DNA of 22,222 bases from Flavobacteriales bacterium UBA1958 (GTDB lineage Bacteria > Bacteroidota > Bacteroidia > Flavobacteriales_D > Sanyastnellaceae): positions 1 through 22,222 of the forward strand of contig DDEI01000087.1 in the NCBI GenBank assembly GCA_002336675.1. The letters are read 5' to 3'. The notes beneath the pieces were generated by a model. It was not told the DNA's origin. It saw nothing but the letters and a program-made list of their open reading frames with translations, and ran no database searches. This document shows positions 16,419 to 22,222 of the stretch, piece after piece (position 1 is the stretch's first letter; the number at the start of each line of letters is the position of its first letter). A program made the position numbers and the translations under genes.

Positions 16419-17585
16419 TTAAACTAGCTTTTGATAGGTCTTCCACCATTTATCAGGCATCTCTTCATTGGTAGCTTGAACATAATCATTATAAGTACAG
16501 GGAACAAAATGATGGCGCTCATAACGATTCTTCATTCCGGCTGGATAAGGCACGTCCATCCACCATCTATCCGATTTATCCGATTTATAAAACACGATTT
16601 GATGTTTTGATGAACTAAGATCGATTATATACTTGGTATAGGAGTCTTTCGATCCTTTCGGATAGTCATCTTTGCGCTGCAATACACCATCAATAAAACA
16701 CCAAATCATTTGTGCTATTAACTGGGCACTGGTTCCAGCGAGATCATTATTTGGATTGTACTCGTAAAAACCTACAGAGGTCAATTTATCGCTAATACCT
16801 GCATATCTGGATAATTGGCATGCCTCCTCTGCATATAATCCATTGGGGCCTGATTTCTGGCTACCTGGGCAATCTGCCCAACGTATAGCTGAAATATCAA
16901 AACTGACTATATCTGCATTGCGAAGTAGCGGCTCTGCTTCCTGAATATTTCCAGTCACTTCACCTAAACGCATAGTCTCGAAATGCAGCTTTTCCATTAA
17001 CTGCAGTATAGATGAAGTCTGTAAATATCTTTGATGGCCTATATTAGAGTAATTAAATAGATAGTTAGGCTGGTGAAGAATAATTTTACTCATAAAATTC
17101 TCTGAGCTTATATCCACATCATTATCTCCTATATCTAACTTACTATCTACAGTAACTAAATTAATAGTTTGTTCTAAATCTTCATAAGCAGAATAATTGG
17201 CAAAGGTAACATCTTGGCTCCCTCCTAATATTAGCGGAATTATTCCCGCTTTGATTAGTTCGCTACATGCTGTTTTCACCGCATAGTACGTGTCATTTGT
17301 GGTTTCTCCAGGGGAAACATTCCCTAAATCTATCAGACCAATCTCCTTATCAAACTCGAATAACTTGTACAGATACCTTCTTATGGCATCTGGCCCACTA
17401 GCACATCCTGAGTTAACAATTGAATTCCTATCTTCTAAGACTCCTAGAATAGCGACTTTAGCTCCATCAATTTCAGGAAACCCCCGCTCATTATGAACAT
17501 TTATCACCTTCCCTAGTGCTTGTTTCCCTAAACCCTCGAAAAGCTCGGACCCTAATGGCTGAAAAAAAACTTCTAATCCCTCCAT
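16419..17585 (-). CDS. arginase-superfamily protein with degenerate metal site
   Basis: The protein has 388 residues with the fold signature of the arginase/agmatinase/formimidoylglutamase superfamily. KVAILGVLEDRNSIVNSGCASGPDAIRRYLY (43-73) is the usual first strand and substrate region, PLILGGSQDVTFANY (117-131) matches the GGxHD motif region, and VDSKLD (146-151) and SFDIS (228-232) match the DAHxDxR and SxDxD regions. Key metal-binding residues differ: His to Gln124, His to Lys149, and the second Asp of SxDxD to Ser232. A manganese centre like that of arginase is therefore unlikely. I recall Bacteroidota homologues, often annotated formimidoylglutamase, with the same GGSQD motif, so this is probably a family trait. 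The C-terminus (about 305-388) is an extension rich in Trp, Tyr and Lys. The ATG overlaps the topA stop (TAATG), implying translational coupling. Enzymatic function unknown. Confidence 0.8.
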   Translation of the reverse strand: MEGLEVFFQPLGSELFEGLGKQALGKVINVHNERGFPEIDGAKVAILGVLEDRNSIVNSGCASGPDAIRRYLYKLFEFDKEIGLIDLGNVSPGETTNDTYYAVKTACSELIKAGIIPLILGGSQDVTFANYSAYEDLEQTINLVTVDSKLDIGDNDVDISSENFMSKIILHQPNYLFNYSNIGHQRYLQTSSILQLMEKLHFETMRLGEVTGNIQEAEPLLRNADIVSFDISAIRWADCPGSQKSGPNGLYAEEACQLSRYAGISDKLTSVGFYEYNPNNDLAGTSAQLIAQMIWCFIDGVLQRKDDYPKGSKDSYTKYIIDLSSSKHQIVFYKSDKSDRWWMDVPYPAGMKNRYERHHFVPCTYNDYVQATNEEMPDKWWKTYQKLV

Positions 17586-19903
17586 TATTTCTTTTTACCT
17601 CTTTTCTTCGTTGGGTTTTTAGCAGCCTCTTCAGTAAGTGCTTTTACTTCATCCCAGGTAAGATCTCTAGCCTCTATGTCCTTAGGGATTTTCACATTTT
17701 GTTTGCCAAACTTTATATACGGTCCCCATCTTCCCTCTTGAACAGAAACATTCTCGTCCTCTGCAAAGGTCTTTATCATCTTCTTGGCATCCGCTTCTCT
17801 CTTTTCTTTTACTAATTCGACTCCTCTTTCGAGAGTTATGGTAAATGGGTCGTCTCCATCTACTTCTTTTATAGACACAAACTTTCCGTCATGTCTGATA
17901 TAAGGACCAAATCTACCTATGGCCGCTGTAACCACTTTATCCTCAAACTGACCTAACTGCCTTGGCAACTTGAATAAGTCTAATGCTTGCTCTATTGTTA
18001 TCGTTCCTATACTCTGATCTTTTAAAAGTGAAGCGAATTTCTTCTCTTCGTCTTCTGCATCTCCTATCTGAGCCATTGGTCCATAACGCCCAATTCTTAC
18101 TAGAATTACTTTTCCATTTTCTGGATGATTCCCTAATATCCTTTCTCCACTTGCTCTCTCCGAATTCTCTAAGGTATCCTCCACATCTTTATGAAAAGGA
18201 GAATAAAATTCGTTAATCATTTTATTCCATTCCTTAAGGCCATTAGCTATATCATCAAATTCTTTTTCTACAGAGGCAGTAAACCCAAAGTCTAATACAT
18301 TCTCAAAATGTTCAACTAGAAAATCATTAACTACCATTCCTATATCCGTAGGTTGTAATTTTCCTTTTTCTCGCCCTGTAATCTCGGAAAGTTTCTCCGT
18401 TTCTAAATGGTCTTTAACTAACGTTAATTTTCCATATTCTCTTTTGGTTCCATCTCTTTCGTCTTTGTGAGCATATCCTCTTTTTTGAATAGTAGAAATG
18501 GTAGGAGCGTAAGTGGAAGGCCTTCCTATTCCTAACTCTTCTAACTTTTTCACCAAACTAGCTTCTGTATATCGAGCAGGATGCTGAGTAAATCTCTCGG
18601 TAGCGTTTATTTCGGCGTAATCTAATATTTGACCTTTCGTAAGAGCAGGAAGGCTATCTTTAGTTAATTCATCTTCTACTTCTCCGTCCTCATCAGTTCC
18701 TTCTAAATATACTTTCAGGAATCCTTCGAAAGTTATAATCTCTCCCTTCGCAGTGAATCTTTCGTCAGTATTGTCTAGAGAAATTCCCACATTAGTTCTT
18801 TCAAATTCTGCATCTGACATTTGGGATGCCAATGTTCTTTTCCAAATAAGATCATATAGCTTAGTTTGAGAAGAATCTCCTTTAACAGAGTGTAAACTCA
18901 TATCTGTCGGACGAATGGCTTCGTGAGCTTCCTGCGCTCCTTTCGATTTGGTGCTGTAACTCTTTCTTTTGGAGAATTTATCTCCGTATGATGATCTAAT
19001 TTCCCTTTCTGCTGCTTCTAAAGCCGTATCACTGAGGTTTACAGAATCAGTCCTCATGTATGTAATCTTTCCAGATTCATATAATTTTTGGGCTATACTC
19101 ATAGTCACCCCAACTGGATAACCTAATTTCCTACCAGCTTCCTGTTGTAAAGTTGAAGTGGTAAATGGCGCGGCTGGTGATTTTTTAGCTGGCTTCTTTT
19201 CTAGTTTATCGATACTAAAATTAGCCGTTTGACATTTTTTCAAGAATACCTCCGCTTCTTTTTGAGAGTCAAATCTTTTTCCTAGCTGAGCTTTGAATTT
19301 TTTTCCATCAGTAGTGAATTCAGCCACCACCCTATAACTAGAGGTCGATGTAAAACCTAATATCTCTCTTTCTCTTTCTACTAATATTCTTACTGTGACA
19401 GACTGCACACGACCTGCAGATAAAGATGGCTTCACTTTTTTCCATAAAACTGGAGAAAGTTCAAAACCGACTAATCTATCAAGCACTCTTCTCGCCTGCT
19501 GAGCATTTACTAAATTGTAATCTACTTTTCTCGGGTTTTCTATGGCTTTTAAAATTGCAGGTTTAGTAATCTCACTAAATACTATTCTTTTGATCTTATC
19601 ATCTGTTAACTTTAATGCTTCCATTAGATGCCAGCTGATAGCTTCTCCCTCTCGATCCTCATCCGTTGCTAGCCATACCATTTCAGCATTCTTAGCTAAT
19701 TTCTTCAATTCAGCTACCACCTTTTTTTTATCCTCTGTAACTTCGTAAGTAGGCTGGAAAGCATTATCTACATCAATGGCCTTGTTTCCAGACACTAAAT
19801 CTCTAACATGGCCATAGGACGACTTAACTATGAAGTCTTTACCGAGGTAAGATTCTATAGTTTTAGCTTTGGCGGGGGACTCTACTATGACGAGATTTTT
19901 CAT
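17585..19903 (-). CDS. topA: DNA topoisomerase I (type IA)
   Basis: The protein has 772 residues from the ATG at 19903, giving the conserved N-terminus MKNLVIVESPAKAKTIESYL. An open extension to 20062 adds 53 residues of non-family sequence and is rejected. The Toprim domain has Glu8 and the acidic triad of DEDREGE (Asp81, Asp83, Glu85). The active-site tyrosine is Tyr282 in KITYMRTDSVNLS, forming the 5'-phosphotyrosine when one strand is cut to relax negative supercoils. From about residue 580 come three Toprim C-terminal repeats, with IGRYGPMAQIG, IGRFGPYIRHDG and EGRWGPYIKFGK as landmarks, then a basic tail (KKRGKKK). The four-cysteine zinc fingers of the E. coli enzyme are absent, as in many Bacteroidota. 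It is translationally coupled to the arginase-like gene. Confidence 0.97.
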   Translation of the reverse strand: MKNLVIVESPAKAKTIESYLGKDFIVKSSYGHVRDLVSGNKAIDVDNAFQPTYEVTEDKKKVVAELKKLAKNAEMVWLATDEDREGEAISWHLMEALKLTDDKIKRIVFSEITKPAILKAIENPRKVDYNLVNAQQARRVLDRLVGFELSPVLWKKVKPSLSAGRVQSVTVRILVEREREILGFTSTSSYRVVAEFTTDGKKFKAQLGKRFDSQKEAEVFLKKCQTANFSIDKLEKKPAKKSPAAPFTTSTLQQEAGRKLGYPVGVTMSIAQKLYESGKITYMRTDSVNLSDTALEAAEREIRSSYGDKFSKRKSYSTKSKGAQEAHEAIRPTDMSLHSVKGDSSQTKLYDLIWKRTLASQMSDAEFERTNVGISLDNTDERFTAKGEIITFEGFLKVYLEGTDEDGEVEDELTKDSLPALTKGQILDYAEINATERFTQHPARYTEASLVKKLEELGIGRPSTYAPTISTIQKRGYAHKDERDGTKREYGKLTLVKDHLETEKLSEITGREKGKLQPTDIGMVVNDFLVEHFENVLDFGFTASVEKEFDDIANGLKEWNKMINEFYSPFHKDVEDTLENSERASGERILGNHPENGKVILVRIGRYGPMAQIGDAEDEEKKFASLLKDQSIGTITIEQALDLFKLPRQLGQFEDKVVTAAIGRFGPYIRHDGKFVSIKEVDGDDPFTITLERGVELVKEKREADAKKMIKTFAEDENVSVQEGRWGPYIKFGKQNVKIPKDIEARDLTWDEVKALTEEAAKNPTKKRGKKK

Positions 19904-19982
19904 GAAGCTTCTTTTGTTAATTGATGCTTGAGGACCCACTTTTGAGCATTGCAACGCAACAATACATAATCTTAAAAACGTG

Positions 19983-20015
19983 CAAATTAACACTAAAGAA
20001 TCTGAGTTCACCAAA
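19983..20015 (-). promoter_or_regulatory. topA promoter
   Basis: On the minus strand TTTG (20015-20012), 21 bases, then TTAATTTG (19990-19983) gives a -33/-7 pair with one mismatch in the -7 box. Transcription would start near 19977, leaving a leader of about 75 bases before the ATG at 19903. It is the best complete promoter in the window. It lies inside the rejected N-terminal extension of topA. Confidence 0.55.
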
Positions 20016-20056
20016 TAATATTCCTCATATTCCAATAACTCTTGGTGATAGACTAA

Positions 20057-20144
20057 TGACATAAGGAATTACACAACCGCCATAGAATACTATTTGCTAA
20101 AGCTTTAAATCTCTTTTATGATGATGACATTTTAGTGACATAAG
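20057..20144. repeat. TGACATAAG direct repeat upstream of the glycosyltransferase gene
   Basis: The nonamer TGACATAAG occurs at 20057-20065 and 20136-20144, with a shared TAxTGACATAAG context, and a partial copy TGACAT at 20125-20130. All three lie in the 19904-20195 gap between topA and the membrane glycosyltransferase gene. The rest of that gap holds the topA promoter and nothing else I recognise. Confidence 0.35.
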
Positions 20145-20184
20145 AGTTAAAAGTATAAGCCATTCATAACAGCAGTATTTTAGC

Positions 20185-20198
20185 CATTCGAAAGAATG
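20185..20198 (+). promoter_or_regulatory. GAAA-tetraloop hairpin over a start codon
   Basis: CATTC (20185-20189), GAAA (20190-20193) and GAATG (20194-20198) form a 5-bp stem closed by a GNRA tetraloop. The right arm contains the ATG of the glycosyltransferase gene. A second copy of AGCCATTC at 20158-20165 offers a competing pairing partner. It could limit translation, but the stem is short. Confidence 0.35.
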
Positions 20199-21638
20199 AG
20201 CACGAATAAGAATTATATAGATAAAATTTATAGCTCATCATCAAAGGTGTTTATCTTCCTTTTTATTATTACTCTAATCGCTAGGTTTTTTACTCTATTT
20301 CCGCTGGTAATAGACCATGACGAATCTACCTACCTAGTTATAGCTAACGAATGGTTAAAAGGGCATATTCCATTTAAACATTATATAGATATAAAACCTG
20401 TGGGGATATATGGGATATATGCTCTAGCCACAGGATTGTTTGGCCAATCCATAATAGCCATTAGACTGCTAACGATAGCCGCCATCAGTACTTCTGCATT
20501 TTTTTTATTTAAAGCCGGGCGTGCTGCTGGAAAAAGTAATTTCACCTCGCTTTCGAGTGGATTACTTTACATCTCCCTTATCTCAGTAGATCAGTGGGGC
20601 TGGTCTGGTAATACTGAGGTATTCTTTAATTTATTTACTGCAGCCGCTTTATTTTTTTTAGTGAAACAAAAAAAATATACTGGTCATTATTTTGTTATTG
20701 GCTTTCTGATGGGCATAGGTTTTATTATAAAATATCATGTCGCTTTTGATTTTCTAGCTTTTTTACTATTAATAGGATGGGTAAACAAGAGTAGTTTCAA
20801 AAATTTAATTTTTAGAATTTTCATCACAGGTGTGAGCTTTTTAATTCCCTTCGGGTTAGTGAATTTATATTATTATGTCAGTGGCAATTACACCGAATTT
20901 ATAAATGTTTCATTCATTATTCCCTCTCGCTATTCTTCATCCATAAATATGTCAGACAGCGGTCTCTTTGTCGCTCAATTTTACTTGTTTTTTCTCCCGT
21001 TAAGCATGTTTTATTTTATCGGCGTTTACCAACGTCTAAGATTAGGTGAAGATAAGAGTAAGGAAGCTATTCTATCCATTATATGGCCTGGTTTAGTCTG
21101 GATGGCTGTTTTATTTACCGGAAAACTATTTCCCCATTATTATGCCCAAGCGCTCATCCCTTTTAGCTTCTTCGCGCTAGATTACCTTGAGAATCTAAAC
21201 ATCAAGAAAAGAAGCTACTCTCATTTCAGAAAAGGAGTTTTATCTATTTTAGGGATTCTCTTTTTAATAGGTATTACGAGTCAATTCTTTTCTCTGATAG
21301 TGAAACCTGATAATGAAAAGGCGGTTTTAGAATATTTAACTGAGTATATAAAGCCAGAGGATAAGTTTTACTCGCAGAAGATGGTACTTCATTATATGCT
21401 AGATAAATCACCTCAGACTAAATATATACACCCCACTATTTTTAGTAACAAGGAACATATCGAGGCTTTTAGAATCAACCTAGAAGATGAATATGAATCT
21501 ATTAGGGAAAGTAATTCGAAATACATTTACTGTTACACAAATGGCGGGTCTATGCTGAGGAAGATGATTCAAGAGAAGTATGAATTGGTATTAACCAGTC
21601 CGAATAAATACTCTCTTTGGCAGAAAAAAGAGAAATAA
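20196..21638 (+). CDS. multi-pass membrane glycosyltransferase, GT39/PMT_2-like (GT-C fold)
   Basis: The protein has 480 residues. A first transmembrane helix (about 17-37) is followed by the loop motif VIDHDESTYLVIANEWLKGHIPF (38-60) whose acidic pair Asp40/Glu43 matches the catalytic Asp-Glu of the first loop in GT-C glycosyltransferases. A YIDIKPVGIYGIYA segment is the usual 'KPP' region of ArnT/PMT_2 proteins. About ten further hydrophobic helices extend to residue 375, then a soluble periplasmic tail of ~105 residues. Such enzymes use polyprenyl-phosphate sugars as donors to modify lipid A, glycans or proteins on the periplasmic side. The acceptor here cannot be read from sequence. It stands alone, divergent from topA. 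The ATG start is itself inside a small hairpin. Confidence 0.8.
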   Translation: MSTNKNYIDKIYSSSSKVFIFLFIITLIARFFTLFPLVIDHDESTYLVIANEWLKGHIPFKHYIDIKPVGIYGIYALATGLFGQSIIAIRLLTIAAISTSAFFLFKAGRAAGKSNFTSLSSGLLYISLISVDQWGWSGNTEVFFNLFTAAALFFLVKQKKYTGHYFVIGFLMGIGFIIKYHVAFDFLAFLLLIGWVNKSSFKNLIFRIFITGVSFLIPFGLVNLYYYVSGNYTEFINVSFIIPSRYSSSINMSDSGLFVAQFYLFFLPLSMFYFIGVYQRLRLGEDKSKEAILSIIWPGLVWMAVLFTGKLFPHYYAQALIPFSFFALDYLENLNIKKRSYSHFRKGVLSILGILFLIGITSQFFSLIVKPDNEKAVLEYLTEYIKPEDKFYSQKMVLHYMLDKSPQTKYIHPTIFSNKEHIEAFRINLEDEYESIRESNSKYIYCYTNGGSMLRKMIQEKYELVLTSPNKYSLWQKKEK

Positions 21639-21705
21639 CCCAGTAGCATCAACGCTCATTTCCCTTTATATCAAAATAGTGAGGCTGTTTTTTTTGAATA
21701 AAGAG

Positions 21706-21713
21706 TAAATTTG
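21706..21713 (+). promoter_or_regulatory. -7 promoter box of miaB
   Basis: TAAATTTG is an exact TAnnTTTG match 18 bases before the miaB ATG. A T-rich stretch (21688-21695) lies upstream but no TTG at a good -33 distance is evident. Confidence 0.5.
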
Positions 21714-21731
21714 CCGTTCATTACAAATTAT

Positions 21732-22222
21732 ATGCAGACAGAATTTGGTGATAAGACTATGGATGAGTCTAGACAAGGCGAGGCTATTATGGTCCAACCA
21801 AAAGGAGGACATGGCAAGAAACTTCTTTTAGAAAGTTATGGCTGTGCCATGAATTTTTCTGACAGTGAAATAGTAGCATCTATACTTATTGAAGAAGGTT
21901 TTGGCACCACGCGAAATGCAGAAGAGGCTGATGTAATTCTACTGAACACCTGCTCCATTCGTGAAAAAGCAGAAGATCGAATTAGAAATAGATTACTAGC
22001 GTTCAAGAAGATGAAACGTAAAAACCCGTCTTTGATCGTCGGTGTTCTCGGATGTATGGCTGAGCGGTTAAAAGAAACTTTACTCGAACAAGAAAAATTA
22101 GTAGACCTTGTAGTAGGTCCTGATGCTTATAGAGATTTACCCAATCTAATAGAGCAAGTAGGAACGGGACAGAAGGCAGTAAATGTCCTTTTAAGTAGAG
22201 AAGAAACCTATGCCGAAATAAG
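21732..22222 (+). CDS. miaB: tRNA-2-methylthio-N6-isopentenyladenosine synthase MiaB, N-terminal part (runs off right edge)
   Basis: The visible part is 163 residues from the ATG at 21732. After a ~28-residue leader comes the methylthiotransferase N-terminal domain (UPF0004) with its three [4Fe-4S] cysteines: Cys38 in LESYGCAMNFSDSE, Cys74 in LLNTCSIREKAEDR and Cys108 in GVLGCMAERL. The combination NTCSIREKAE and GCMAERLKE is specific for MiaB rather than RimO or MtaB. The radical-SAM CxxxCxxC motif and TRAM domain would follow beyond the edge. MiaB adds a methylthio group to i6A37 of tRNAs reading UNN codons, using SAM and two iron-sulfur clusters. It has its own -7 promoter box upstream. 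Confidence 0.95.
   Translation, partial: MQTEFGDKTMDESRQGEAIMVQPKGGHGKKLLLESYGCAMNFSDSEIVASILIEEGFGTTRNAEEADVILLNTCSIREKAEDRIRNRLLAFKKMKRKNPSLIVGVLGCMAERLKETLLEQEKLVDLVVGPDAYRDLPNLIEQVGTGQKAVNVLLSREETYAEI

Noticed and set aside
19904..20062. N-terminal extension of topA by 53 residues
   Set aside because: Non-family sequence precedes the conserved MKNLVIVESPAK start, and the best topA promoter lies within it.
21638..21700. Terminator after the glycosyltransferase gene at the T-run near 21688-21695
   Set aside because: No stem precedes the T-run.

Overview
The window looks like a chromosomal segment of a marine-type Bacteroidota, most likely Flavobacteriales. The reasons are AT-rich DNA, promoter elements of the Bacteroidota type (TAnnTTTG at -7), a complete gldKLMN type IX secretion (T9SS) cluster, a PorP/SprF protein, and a large secreted protein with a T9SS C-terminal sorting domain. 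I see no insertion sequence, phage, CRISPR array, tRNA or rRNA.

Layout. Positions 1-273 hold the start of a DUF1853-like gene that runs off the left edge on the minus strand. Across a very short divergent promoter region, a three-gene plus-strand unit follows (313-1719): a conserved 79-aa protein, a membrane-anchored OmpH/Skp-like protein, and a DUF4924-like protein. Next come an M42 metallopeptidase (minus), a YdjM/DUF457 membrane hydrolase (plus), a 1104-aa T9SS cargo protein with Asp-box propellers (minus), the tRNA-modifying methyltransferase MnmD (plus), and an ABC-F ATPase (minus). Two convergent pairs end in each other's stop codons.

Positions 10190-16181 are the secretion region, all on the minus strand: porP/sprF-like, gldK, gldL, gldM, gldN and a strong rho-independent terminator. 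GldL and GldM form the proton-driven inner-membrane motor. GldK and GldN form the periplasmic ring under the outer membrane, and PorP/SprF is an outer-membrane partner. The cargo protein at 3991-7305 is a likely client of this machine. Upstream, also on the minus strand, topA is translationally coupled (TAATG) to an arginase-superfamily protein that has lost several canonical metal ligands. Right of topA are a divergent multi-pass glycosyltransferase-like protein and the 5' part of miaB, which runs off the right edge.

The most interesting points are the metal-ligand-depleted arginase-like protein coupled to topA, two consensus -7 boxes facing each other at 293-312, promoters close enough to start codons to predict leaderless mRNAs, and a GAAA-tetraloop hairpin covering the glycosyltransferase start codon.
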